In this document: piece by piece, positions 1-8,000 of the stretch | How positions within the stretch are numbered: position 1 is the first letter of the stretch | Layout: the number at the start of each line of letters is the position of its first letter | Assembly: GCF_000802245.2 (NCBI RefSeq) | Contig: NZ_CP021080.1 | Location: 3,100,001 to 3,164,000, forward strand | Length of the DNA: 64,000 nucleotides | Source: Streptomyces pluripotens | GTDB lineage: Bacteria > Actinomycetota > Actinomycetes > Streptomycetales > Streptomycetaceae | Direction: 5' to 3' | Translations under genes and position numbers: made by a program | Notes under the pieces: generated by a model | Databases searched by the model: none | Told to the model about the DNA's origin: nothing | Seen by the model: only the letters and a program-made list of their open reading frames with translations

Positions 1-1118
1 CGATGGAGAAGCTGGCCCGGTCGGGGTCGGTGTCCGGGCGGATGCCGGTGGCATCCGCCATGGCCAGTCGCAGGACCTGGTAGGTGACCAGCAGTGCGAA
101 GACTTCCTGCGCGACGCCGGCAGGGGTTTGGGCGCGAAGGACCCGACCGCCCAGGATGGTGGACTTGATCTCCAGGTAGGAGGTCTCGACCTCCCATCGC
201 TCGTGGTAGAGCCTGATCAGCTCGGCGGCGGGGTGCGTCTGGGAGTCGGTCAGGGTTGTGACGAGACGGTAGGTGGCGGTGCGGCGTCCCTGGGAGGTGC
301 TGACGGTGATCTCGCAGTCGACGACGCGGACCGCAACGGCGCCGAGCCTGGACAGGTAGGAGCCGTCAGGGAAACGCTGCAGGACCGGCAGCCTGCGGTG
401 TTCTTTCACGCGGACCAGGACGTGCGCGCCCGTCCCGGTGATCGCCTCAACCAGTGCCTGGACGGCGAAGTTCCGATCCAGCAGAACGATCATGCCCTCG
501 CGCAGGCTGCGGACCAGGCTCGGTGCATAGAACGTCTCCCCGTTCGCGGTCGGCCCGAACACCGCGTCCAGGACGGTACGGGTGCCGCAGGACACCAGAA
601 CCAGCAGACGGAGCGAAGGGGTATCCCACCCCGCCGTTGTTGCAGCGGTGCCTGATGAACTCGGCCTGGTTCGCCGGGCTGTCGGGCACAGCCACCAGCG
701 TGCCGTCGACAGCGCAGACGAGCAGGCCCCGCCACCACGCTCCCACGGTGCCGATCCCGGCGGCCGGTCCCCGCAGCAGGTCGAGCAAGCAGCGCAGCGG
801 CCCGGTCCCGACCCGCCTGCGGGCCTGCGCCAGCGCGCCGGCCGTCGGAGTTGCTGTCTGCAGTCCTTCCAGACCTGCCGTCAGCCGCTGCCACACCTGC
901 TGCCAGCCGATCCCGGGGAACAGGACCCCGGCCAGCAGCAGATACACCACCACACGAGAAGGAAGGTCGCGTATCCGCTGCTGTGTCCTGCCGGTCTCGG
1001 ACAACACCTCGTCGACCATCTCGAACGGGACGATCCGCGTTAACTCGCCCAGATGGCCAGGGGCGAACGGCCCCGCGGCAACCGCTACCTCATGAGAAAT
1101 GACAGACTTGGCGTCCAA
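1..1118 (-). pseudogene. IS4-family transposase, frameshifted and cut by the window edge
   Basis: The reading frame opens with a TTG at 1118 and carries the N-terminal domain typical of actinomycete IS4 transposases, with the first catalytic Asp in AVDGTLVAVPDS. It is intact to about 617, where one extra T in a CCCCTTCGC context shifts the frame. The other frame then continues without a stop to base 1 and supplies the rest of a DDE enzyme: LLDRNF with the second Asp, and YHERWEVE with the Glu and the ERW signature. The protein is therefore broken unless a -1/+2 frameshift or a sequencing error is involved. The C-terminus lies outside the window. The element abuts the 3' end of an aldehyde dehydrogenase gene without damaging it. 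Confidence 0.85.
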
Positions 1119-1172
1119 TGGAGCTCCTGCTGAACAGTGATCTTGGTCGACACGGTTCTAGCAGGAGCTCCA
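1119..1172. repeat. 13-bp inverted repeat at the upstream side of the transposase
   Basis: TGGAGCTCCTGCT (1119-1131) is repeated as its exact reverse complement at 1160-1172, with 28 bp between the arms. It directly precedes the transposase TTG start. It could be an internal hairpin that limits read-through into the transposase, or part of the IS end. The other IS terminus is outside the window, so the true terminal repeat cannot be defined. The outer end probably lies between 1172 and about 1215. Confidence 0.6.
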
Positions 1173-1229
1173 TCTCTGCTTCAGGCACCTTGACACAACA
1201 GCTCAGCGCCTAACTACACGGCATTGGGG

Positions 1230-2690
1230 CTAGAACGGGAATCCGCTGCGGCCGTGTTGCACCGAGATCCACTTGATCGTGGTGAATGCCTCCAGCGTCG
1301 TCTCACCATTCAGCCGGCCGATGCCGGAGTGCTTCTCGCCGCCGAAGGGCACCAGCGGCTCATCGTGGACGGTGCCGTCGTTCACGTGGAACATGCCGGT
1401 GTCGATCTGCTTGGCGAAGGCGACACCCCGCTCGACGTCACCCGTGTGGACGGCGCCGCTGAGGCCGTACGGGGTGTCGTTGACGATGCGGACCGCCTCC
1501 TCCTCTCCGTCGAACGGGATGAGGAAGACGACCGGACCGAAGACCTCTTGCTGGAGCAGCGCGGAGCCGGCGGGGACGTCGGTCAGGACACTGGGTTCGA
1601 CCAGGTTGTTGGCCGTGGCGCCGCGTACCAGGGCCGTGGCGCCCTCGGCGAGCGCCTGTTCGACGGTGCCCGAGATCGCGTTCGCTTGCGCGGAGTTGAT
1701 CACTGGGCCGATGACGGTCTGCGGGTCACGCGGGTCTCCGACCTTGAGGGTCCGGACCTTGGCGACGAACTTCTCGGTGAATTCGTCGGCGACGGAGCGG
1801 TCCACGAGGACCCGGTTGGCGGCCATGCAGACCTGCCCCTGGTGGACGAACCGGCTGAAGACCGCCGCGTCCACCGCGTAGTCGACGTCGGCGTCGTCCA
1901 GGACCACCAGTGCGCTGTTGCCCCCGAGTTCGAGTACGGAGCGCTTGAAGTTCGCGGCGCAGACGGTGGCGACGTGCCGTCCGACCTTGTCGGAACCCGT
2001 GAACGAGATGACCTTGGGTACGGGATGCTCGATGAACGCGTCACCGATCTCGGCGATGTCGGTGACGACGACGTTGAGCAGACCACCAGGCAGCCCGGCG
2101 TCCTCGAAGATCCTGGCCAGCAGGGTGCCGCCGGCGATCGGGGTGTTCTGGTGCGGCTTGAGAACCACGCCGTTGCCGAGTGCGAGGGCCGGTGCCACCG
2201 ACTTCAACGACAGCAGGAAGGGGAAGTTGAACGGGCTGATCACGCCCACGACCCCGGCCGGCACTCGGTAGACGCGGTTCTCCTTGCCGTCGGCCGGGGA
2301 GGGCAGGATCTTGCCCTCGGGGCGCAGCGCGAGGTGGATGGACTCGCGCAGGAACTCCTTGGCGAGGTGCAGCTCGAAGCCGGCCTTCACGCGTGTGCCG
2401 CCCAGTTCCGCGATGATCAGGTCGGCTATCTCCTGCTCGCGGTCCTCTATCAGCCTGAGCGCCCGCTCGAAGACCGCGCGCCGGGTGTAGGGGTTGGTCT
2501 CGGCCCACTTCTTCTGCGCGCGGGCAGCGGCCCGGTAGGCCTGGTCCACCTCGTCGACCGTGGCCACCGTGATCGAGGCCAGCTTCTCGTCGTCGTAAGG
2601 GTTGAAGTCGATCACGTCCCAGGAGCCGGTGCCCGGGCGCCACTCGCCGTCGATGTACTGCTGGGCCAGGTCGGTGAAGTAGGACGCCAT
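1230..2690 (-). CDS. NAD(P)-dependent aldehyde dehydrogenase (benzaldehyde/vanillin dehydrogenase-like)
   Basis: Oxidises an aldehyde to the acid with NAD(P)+. The 486-residue protein has normal family length. The catalytic Glu is in LELGGNSALVV (about residue 254) and the nucleophilic Cys in HQGQVCMAANRV (about 288). FNFPF near 154 and VVLKPH near 176 are the usual cofactor-site motifs. The ATG at 2690 is chosen over an upstream TTG at 2702 because GAGGGA sits five bases before it. Sequence style resembles aromatic aldehyde (benzaldehyde/vanillin) dehydrogenases, but the substrate is an inference. It stands alone between the IS and a regulator on the same strand. Confidence 0.9.
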   Translation of the reverse strand: MASYFTDLAQQYIDGEWRPGTGSWDVIDFNPYDDEKLASITVATVDEVDQAYRAAARAQKKWAETNPYTRRAVFERALRLIEDREQEIADLIIAELGGTRVKAGFELHLAKEFLRESIHLALRPEGKILPSPADGKENRVYRVPAGVVGVISPFNFPFLLSLKSVAPALALGNGVVLKPHQNTPIAGGTLLARIFEDAGLPGGLLNVVVTDIAEIGDAFIEHPVPKVISFTGSDKVGRHVATVCAANFKRSVLELGGNSALVVLDDADVDYAVDAAVFSRFVHQGQVCMAANRVLVDRSVADEFTEKFVAKVRTLKVGDPRDPQTVIGPVINSAQANAISGTVEQALAEGATALVRGATANNLVEPSVLTDVPAGSALLQQEVFGPVVFLIPFDGEEEAVRIVNDTPYGLSGAVHTGDVERGVAFAKQIDTGMFHVNDGTVHDEPLVPFGGEKHSGIGRLNGETTLEAFTTIKWISVQHGRSGFPF

Positions 2691-2759
2691 GTGATCCCTC
2701 AATCGCTAGCGGACACCAGAGTTACGCCAGATCTGATCACATGTCATCGTACTTGCGTT

Positions 2760-3620
2760 TCAAGAGAGTTGAAGGAGCCCTCGAAGCAGGTCCCGGCTCT
2801 CGACGGGCCCTGGGCTGTCCTGCTGCAGCTCCTTCAGTGCCTGTTCGTACTGTGCGACGTCCTCGCCCTTGTCCAGGTAGAGGGCACTGGTCAGTTGCTC
2901 CAGGTAGACCACGTCGGACAGGTCGGACTCGGGGAAACTGAGGATGGTGAAGGCGCCGCTCTCGCCGGAGTGCCCGCCGAAGCTGAACGGCATGATCTGC
3001 AGCCGCACGTTGGGCAGCTCGGAGACGTCGATCAGGTGCTGCAGCTGACCGCGCATCACTTCGCGGTCACCGTAGGGGCGGCGCAGCGCGGCCTCGTCCA
3101 GGACGATGTGGAACTCCGGGGCGCTGTCGGAGTGCAGGCACTTCTGCCGCTCCAGGCGCAGTGCCACCCGCCGGTCGACGTCGGCGGCGCTCGCCCCCTT
3201 CATGCCGCGCCGGACCACTGCGCGGGCGTACTCCTCGGTCTGGAGCAGGCCGTGCACGAACTGGACCTCGTAGGCGCGGATCAGGGAGGCGGCTCCCTCC
3301 AGCCCCACATAGGTGGGGAACCAGGTAGGCAGGACATCCGTGTAACTGTGCCACCAACCCGCCACGTTGGCCTCCCTGGCGAGGGAGAGGAGCGACTCGC
3401 GCTCGGCATCGTCGGTGATGCCGTACAGCGTCAGCAGGTCCTCCACGTCCCTGGTCTTGAAGCTCACCCGGCCCAGCTCCATCCGGCTGATCTTCGACTC
3501 GGACGCGCGGATCGAGTACCCCGCCGCTTCACGCGTGATCCCCCGCGCTTCACGCAGTCGCCTGAGTTGCGAGCCGAGCAGCATCCGCCGCACCACCGAT
3601 CCGGGCTCTCCCGCGCTCAC
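2760..3620 (-). CDS. WhiJ-like XRE-family regulator (HTH_31 + DUF5753)
   Basis: A 286-residue DNA-binding protein. Residues about 13-70 form an XRE helix-turn-helix (LLGSQLRRLREARG, then ASESKISRMELGR). The rest is the DUF5753 effector domain, with features such as RAYEVQFVHGLLQTEEYARAV and PNVRLQIMPFSFGGH. The GTG at 3620 follows GGGGAGG at nine bases, and the longer open frame upstream has no such signal. Proteins of this type occur in Streptomyces next to a DUF397 protein and an HATPase, as here, and affect development (the whiJ and abaA-type loci). It is divergent from the HATPase gene. It probably binds the repeats in the shared promoter, which is an inference. Confidence 0.9.
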   Translation of the reverse strand: MSAGEPGSVVRRMLLGSQLRRLREARGITREAAGYSIRASESKISRMELGRVSFKTRDVEDLLTLYGITDDAERESLLSLAREANVAGWWHSYTDVLPTWFPTYVGLEGAASLIRAYEVQFVHGLLQTEEYARAVVRRGMKGASAADVDRRVALRLERQKCLHSDSAPEFHIVLDEAALRRPYGDREVMRGQLQHLIDVSELPNVRLQIMPFSFGGHSGESGAFTILSFPESDLSDVVYLEQLTSALYLDKGEDVAQYEQALKELQQDSPGPVESRDLLRGLLQLS

Positions 3621-3934
3621 GTTCGCCAGCCTCCCCAACCGTCTCCAGGGGCCGCAGTCTGCCACTAAAACACTTCGAGCAGTACTCGTGCGGTTACGGA
3701 AACGGAAAGAGCTCGGCCGTTTCTGCCTCCTCCAAGCCAGGAAAAGGTCGGGACCACTGGCGACAACCGCCCTTGAGGGGACGGAAAAAATAGCCATGAA
3801 GCGGTATGGTCACGCTCATTTCCGTCACGTGCACGTGCATCTGCCCTTGCATCTGCCCTTCGCTTCCGAAACCATGGTGCCGCGCCACCGCTATATCGCA
3901 TCGCAACGACCGCGGATTCCCGGGAGTGCCTCGC
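3621..3934. promoter_or_regulatory. Divergent promoter region of the XRE and HATPase genes with operator-like repeats
   Basis: This 314-bp gap holds the 5' ends of both genes. At 3829-3843 lies GTGCACGTGCATCTG, containing the palindrome TGCACGTGCA. The same 15 bases occur inverted at 4895-4909 upstream of the DUF397 gene. A 12-bp unit TGCATCTGCCCT is tandemly repeated at 3836-3847 and 3848-3859 and overlaps it. The pattern fits an operator for the linked XRE regulator. No further gene is seen here. Confidence 0.6.
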
Positions 3935-4432
3935 ATGGGAACGAATGGATCGACCATGCTCAAGCCGTTACGGCAGGGCCTTCCGCCACTGGACCCCGCA
4001 ACCGCATCCGATGCCGCTTCCTGCGCCCTACCCGCCCGTTACGAGGCGGTGCGAGAGGCCCGGCGCTTCACCCGCCGCTCCCTCGACCAGTGGGACGCCA
4101 GCGACCGCTTCGACGACATATGCCTCGTCGTCTCCGAGCTCGTCACCAACGCACTGCGCCACGCACTGCCACCCGATCAGTGCCACGCCGCCGAACCCGG
4201 CCCGCCCGTACGGCTGCACCTGGTGCACTGGTCCGATCGGTTGGTCTGCGCGGTGCGCGATCCGAGTCACGAGACACCGGTCCCGGGCGACTCGGACGAC
4301 TTCTCCGCCGAGTCGGGCCGCGGGCTGTTCCTGGTCGAATCGTTCGCCGACAGCTGGGGTTGGCACCCGCTCGCGGGCCCGCTCAACGGCAAGATCGTCT
4401 GGGCCCTGTTCGGGCTCGGACCGGCCGACTGA
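3935..4432 (+). CDS. ATP-binding protein, anti-sigma-factor-like HATPase
   Basis: A 165-residue GHKL-type ATPase domain without a kinase dimerisation region, as in RsbW/SpoIIAB-like Streptomyces proteins. The N-box is ELVTNALRHA (about 65-74). The G1 region is AVRDPSHETP, without the usual Asp-x-Gly. The G2 loop is SGRGLFLVESFADSWGW. The ATG at 3935 has GGGAG eight bases upstream, and another ATG at 3956 is in frame. It lies between, and on the opposite strand to, the XRE and DUF397 genes, the usual arrangement of WhiJ-type clusters. A role in switching the regulator or a sigma factor is inferred. Confidence 0.85.
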   Translation: MGTNGSTMLKPLRQGLPPLDPATASDAASCALPARYEAVREARRFTRRSLDQWDASDRFDDICLVVSELVTNALRHALPPDQCHAAEPGPPVRLHLVHWSDRLVCAVRDPSHETPVPGDSDDFSAESGRGLFLVESFADSWGWHPLAGPLNGKIVWALFGLGPAD

Positions 4433-4530
4433 TCCGGCCGGCGGTGGATTCACGCCCGACTTCTACGCGCGTCACCCCACACCGAGGAACCCCGGCGTCG
4501 TTTCCGCCGGGCCCACCCCAACCGGGTCGG

Positions 4531-4800
4531 TCAACTCACTATCAGGTGGTCGAACTCGCCATCCTTGACCCCGAGGAGCATGGCCTCGATCTCCGCACGC
4601 GTGTAGACGAGTGCCGGTCCGTCTGGGAACCGCGAGTTGCGTACGGCAACATCGCCACCCGGCAGCCGCGCGAACTCCACGCAGGAACCTTGCGAGTTGC
4701 TGTGCCGGCTCTTCTGCCAGGCCACCCCGTCCAGCTGAGTGGCAGCCATGCCGTTGTACACGTCATACCCCCCGTAAACGCCGTCAACGTCGCGGTCCAC
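4531..4800 (-). CDS. DUF397 small regulatory protein (WhiJ partner)
   Basis: An 89-residue protein with the DUF397 pattern: WQKSRHSNSQGSCVEFA, then VAVRNSRFPDGPALVYT, then a C-terminal KDGEFD. Proteins of this family are partners or antagonists of WhiJ-like XRE regulators and are related to BldB. The GTG at 4800 has GGGGAG seven bases upstream. An internal ATG at 4749 lacks a well-placed ribosome site. It converges with the HATPase gene. Its own promoter region carries the 15-bp site seen in the XRE/HATPase promoter, which ties the three genes into one circuit. Confidence 0.88.
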   Translation of the reverse strand: MDRDVDGVYGGYDVYNGMAATQLDGVAWQKSRHSNSQGSCVEFARLPGGDVAVRNSRFPDGPALVYTRAEIEAMLLGVKDGEFDHLIVS

Positions 4801-5474
4801 AGGTCGCTCCCCGGTGGTGCACTGGCTCGTGTAGCCATGGATGCTCTGGTCAACTGACCCGGATCATAACTCCGTTCCCGTGCACTTGCATGAGCAGATG
4901 CACGTGCACGCCGAGTGTTCTCGCAATTACAGCTTTGACGTGCGCTTTACCCGAACTGTTCCAGCGTCTGCCCCGGAGCAGGCAGGACATGCACCTTCCC
5001 ATCCCTCATCCATGATCTTGCACGACGTCAGCCGAGCCGGGGCGCCCGGGGCGCCCCTTTCGCGCACCGGGAAAAGACGCGTACCGGCGGTCTTCTCGTT
5101 CCAGGGGCCGAAGATGATGGTCCGGTGCAGGGATTGTCCTGATCCGCGTCCGACCGCCGCAGGGACAGAATCCACTCAAAGTCGTAGGCCAGGACCCACA
5201 CCTCCACGACACCGGACACACCAGAATCCGGCCGCGGGACGGAGGTCATCTGATACCGATGGCCGACCTCCGGACGGAACCGTTCATACGGACGCAGTCG
5301 GTCCTGCACACCCCGGCAAACGGACGCGGGGAAGGCCCACCTGCCGGAGGGGAAAGGGTCCCACCGCGGGAAGGGATTCTGGTCGGAGACAGGAAGTCCT
5401 GCCGTACCTGCTGGTAACTTGCTGGGAGCCGTCCAGTTGGGGGCGGCCGGCCGCGACAGCTTGGGGGCTTCCCG
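4801..5474. other. Intergenic region with operator-like site; no clear gene
   Basis: This 674-bp gap separates the DUF397 gene (minus) from a lipoprotein (plus). CAGATGCACGTGCAC at 4895-4909 is the exact reverse complement of the site at 3829-3843, and TGCACTTGCA lies just before it at 4881-4890. A short minus-strand frame (about 5028-5249) begins at an ATG but has no recognisable domain or clear ribosome site, so I do not call it. The rest shows nothing I recognise. Confidence 0.5.
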
Positions 5475-5981
5475 GTGACTCCTGCGACTGCGAGAGTACG
5501 GAGCGCCGCCGTGGCCACCGGGCTGCTGGCAGGTGCGTTGGCGCTGACTGCGTGCAGCGGCGGCGGCTCGGCCGACCGCTCCTCGACCACGCCGAGCGCG
5601 GACACAACCCCAGCGTCTACGTCTGCGCCGACTCCGGCCACCGGCTCCCCGACCGTGTCCGGCGAGTCCGCCACACTCCAGGGCAGCTGGGTCACCGCGT
5701 CCGGCGACAAGGTCGTGGCCCTGGTGATCACCGGGCAGGACGCCGGGGCCTTCGCAACCGGCGGAACGGTGTGCAGTGGGACGGTCGGTACCGAGGCCGG
5801 CGCACCGACGATCCATCTGACCTGTACCGGCGGCAGCAAGGACCGGGCTTCCGGCAGGGTCGAATCGGTGAGCGAAAAGGTCCTGAAGGTGACCTGGTCG
5901 GGCAAGCTCGGCCAGGAGACCTACACCAAGGTCGAGGGCGGCAAGCTGCCCTCCGGACTGCCCAACCCCCTGAAGGGATGA
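5475..5981 (+). CDS. Secreted lipoprotein of unknown function
   Basis: A 168-residue protein starting at GTG 5475, with GGGGG about nine bases before it. A signal peptide ends in a lipobox LTAC (Cys about 27). It is followed by a Ser/Thr/Pro-rich linker (about 30-65) and a compact domain with two cysteines (GTVCSG and IHLTCTGG) likely to form a disulfide. It is a cell-envelope lipoprotein of no known function. A second lipoprotein gene follows in the same direction after about 140 bp, so the two may be linked. Confidence 0.75.
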   Translation: MTPATARVRSAAVATGLLAGALALTACSGGGSADRSSTTPSADTTPASTSAPTPATGSPTVSGESATLQGSWVTASGDKVVALVITGQDAGAFATGGTVCSGTVGTEAGAPTIHLTCTGGSKDRASGRVESVSEKVLKVTWSGKLGQETYTKVEGGKLPSGLPNPLKG

Positions 5982-6125
5982 TGCTGCGGCAGCGACGCGG
6001 CGGCGCCCGGCTCAGCGACGTGGAAAAGCGCCCGAAACAGTGATTCGACGGGGGCGCCGGAACGGTGCCGGAGCCTGGAGGCCATGATGCAGGGACACCG
6101 TCACGATCTCGATGGGGACCTGCTC

Positions 6126-6635
6126 ATGCGCGTCATTCCGCTCACCGTCACCGCCCTCGCCGCCGCTCTGCTGCTCACCGCCTGCGACGGCGGCGGAGGT
6201 GTGAGCGGCGGCAGTTCGGCCTGCAGAATCGGCGGGGTCTCCGTACAGATCGGGTCGGCGAGCGTGGCCCCGGCCGCCGGGGATACCGGGGAGGTTCCCG
6301 TCAGCCTCACCAACCAGAGCACCCCCTGCACCCTGGACGGCTTCCCCGGCGTGACCCTGGAGGCCGGCGGCGTGGCGCACGAGGTGCCGGTCCTCAAGGG
6401 GGCCAAGGCCCAGAAGCTGAAGCTCGCCAAGGGTGACTCGGCGTCCTTCACCATCGGCTACGTGCGCGGCGAGGCGGGCGACAAGAGCCACCTGGCGGCG
6501 AAGTCGGTGAAGATCAAGCTGCCCGGCTCCGCCACCACCCGCAGTTTCCCGTGGTCGTACGGCCCGGTGGCCCTTTCGAGCACGGGCGACGCACCCAACG
6601 CCTCCGTCAGCGCCTTCCAGCGGGTCGGGGACTGA
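6126..6635 (+). CDS. DUF4232-type lipoprotein
   Basis: A 169-residue exported lipoprotein: signal peptide, lipobox LLTAC (Cys about 20), then a single beta-rich domain. The DUF4232 pattern is visible as VPVSLTNQSTPCTLDGFPGV, with two conserved cysteines (SACRIG and TPCTL). The ATG at 6126 follows GGGGAC, and an upstream in-frame ATG at 6084 would place charged residues before the signal peptide. The function of the family is unknown. It converges with the DUF2786 gene with only 14 bp between stops. Confidence 0.8.
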   Translation: MRVIPLTVTALAAALLLTACDGGGGVSGGSSACRIGGVSVQIGSASVAPAAGDTGEVPVSLTNQSTPCTLDGFPGVTLEAGGVAHEVPVLKGAKAQKLKLAKGDSASFTIGYVRGEAGDKSHLAAKSVKIKLPGSATTRSFPWSYGPVALSSTGDAPNASVSAFQRVGD

Positions 6636-6649
6636 GGTGGCACCGGGCC

Positions 6650-7783
6650 TCACGGCAGCCGTGGCCGGCCCTCGACCCGGGCCCGGTCGGCCGCCGCAGT
6701 GCCCTCCGTCCAACCCGCCGCGTCGCTCACGCCGCGCAGCCGGGTCGTGCTGGTCTCGGGGAACATGCGTTCCACCCGGTCGGTAACGGCCATGGCGCGC
6801 GTGGCCAGCACGGGCAGCAGATCCCGGGTGACCTGGGTCTCGGTGACGGCCGCAAGCCTGTCGCCGACCCGGTGGGCGTAGGCGGCGAGAAACGACTGCC
6901 GGAAGGTCTTCGTCCGTCTGCGCCCGCCTGCTCTCTGGACGGCCTCCGCCTTGGTCAGTGCATGCATGGCCTGCACCAGCAGTGAGACGTAGAGCAGTTC
7001 CACCGCCTCCAGATCCGCCTCGAAGCCGACGACCGTGGAGAAACCCAGCGGTTCGTTCCACACCGCACGGCAGTGGTTGGCGGTGGCCACGGCGTCCAGC
7101 AGGACCGCCTTGGGCTGTTCGTACGGCGACTCGACCCCGATCCGACAGGCACGGGGCGCATCCGGGACGGGTGCTTGGGCGGCGAGCAGTGCCTCGTCGA
7201 CGCTGTGTCGTGCGATGAGTTCCTGCGCCTTCGCGCTGAGCGCCTCCGCCTCCTCGGGGTACCCGGTCGCCTCCGCCTTGGCCAGCAGCGCGCGGATGCG
7301 GGTGAGCATGCGGGAGGCGGCCGGACCGGGGGTACCGCGCATCTCCTCCTCAAGGGGTTCCAGGGCGGGAAGCCTCAGCAACAGGCGGTACAGCTCCAGG
7401 ACGGTGGTGGCATGCGAGAAGCGGTCGACCTCGCGGGCGGGTTCTTGCGGAAGGGACTCCAGCTGGGCGGCCCAGCGGCGCCCACGCGGGCGGTCCCGCC
7501 CGGCCTGCGCCCGGATCAGCGCGACAGCCAGGCGGACGTGCTTCTCGGCCAGCTCGCGCCGCACCAGCCGTATGACATCAGCGGGCTGCCAGCCGCGCTG
7601 CCAGGCCGCGGTCACGAACTCCTCGCCCCGCCGCGTGACTTCGGCGTCCGCCGCACGATCGGTGGCGAGCAGGGACGCGCCGGTGTCGAGGCCGGTGTCG
7701 GTGTCGTCGTAGAGGGCGGCGCGGAAGGCCCGCTCGACGGTACTGGCAGTGCTGGTCACATCGTCGATCGTGCCACGGCCCAC
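6650..7783 (-). CDS. DUF2786 domain protein
   Basis: A 377-residue cytoplasmic protein. The recognisable part is a DUF2786 segment near the middle (RMLTRIRALLAKAEATGYPE, then AEALSAKAQELIARHSV). The N-terminal part is helical (ERAFRAALYDDTDTG onward). The GTG at 7783 is preferred because GGGAGG lies six bases upstream, and a GTG at 7759 is possible. The domain occurs in bacteria and phages without an assigned role. The gene is divergent from the Clp-N regulator. A palindrome GTCCACAACCTGTGGAC lies at 7802-7818, just before the start. Confidence 0.8.
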   Translation of the reverse strand: MGRGTIDDVTSTASTVERAFRAALYDDTDTGLDTGASLLATDRAADAEVTRRGEEFVTAAWQRGWQPADVIRLVRRELAEKHVRLAVALIRAQAGRDRPRGRRWAAQLESLPQEPAREVDRFSHATTVLELYRLLLRLPALEPLEEEMRGTPGPAASRMLTRIRALLAKAEATGYPEEAEALSAKAQELIARHSVDEALLAAQAPVPDAPRACRIGVESPYEQPKAVLLDAVATANHCRAVWNEPLGFSTVVGFEADLEAVELLYVSLLVQAMHALTKAEAVQRAGGRRRTKTFRQSFLAAYAHRVGDRLAAVTETQVTRDLLPVLATRAMAVTDRVERMFPETSTTRLRGVSDAAGWTEGTAAADRARVEGRPRLP

Positions 7784-7939
7784 CGACGACCTCCCTCGGC
7801 CGTCCACAACCTGTGGACGACCGACGCTCCGGCGCGGGCCGCACCGCGGCCGGCCCCGGAGTGGACGCCCACGCCGCTCAGCCACCGGAGGCGCATTCCA
7901 GGGCCAGGGCCAGGGCCTCGGAGCGGAGCAGGGAGCGTC

Positions 7940-8000
7940 GCCCCCTCACGCCTGTCAACCATTGGTTGACGGGCGTGAGGGGGCAACCTACGGTTGACAC
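7940..8000 (+). promoter_or_regulatory. Palindromic operator and leaderless promoter of the Clp-N regulator
   Basis: GTCAACCATTGGTTGAC (7954-7970) is a perfect 17-bp palindrome. The symmetry extends to 7940-7984 (22-bp arms) with one mismatch. The right half supplies a -35 TTGACG (7966-7971). Seventeen bases later comes a -10-like TACGGT (7989-7994), seven bases before the ATG at 8001. The transcript would start at or next to the A of ATG, and no ribosome site is visible. A further GGTTGAC half-site lies at 7992-7998. This looks like an autoregulated, leaderless promoter. Confidence 0.65.

Noticed and set aside
1224..3668. An 814-codon plus-strand frame and similar long antisense frames
   Set aside because: It is opposite the aldehyde dehydrogenase and regulator genes and is a product of GC-rich third positions. 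Its translation has no domain.
5028..5249. Short minus-strand frame upstream of the DUF397 gene
   Set aside because: No recognisable ribosome site or domain. Some protein-like stretches exist but are not enough to call a gene.
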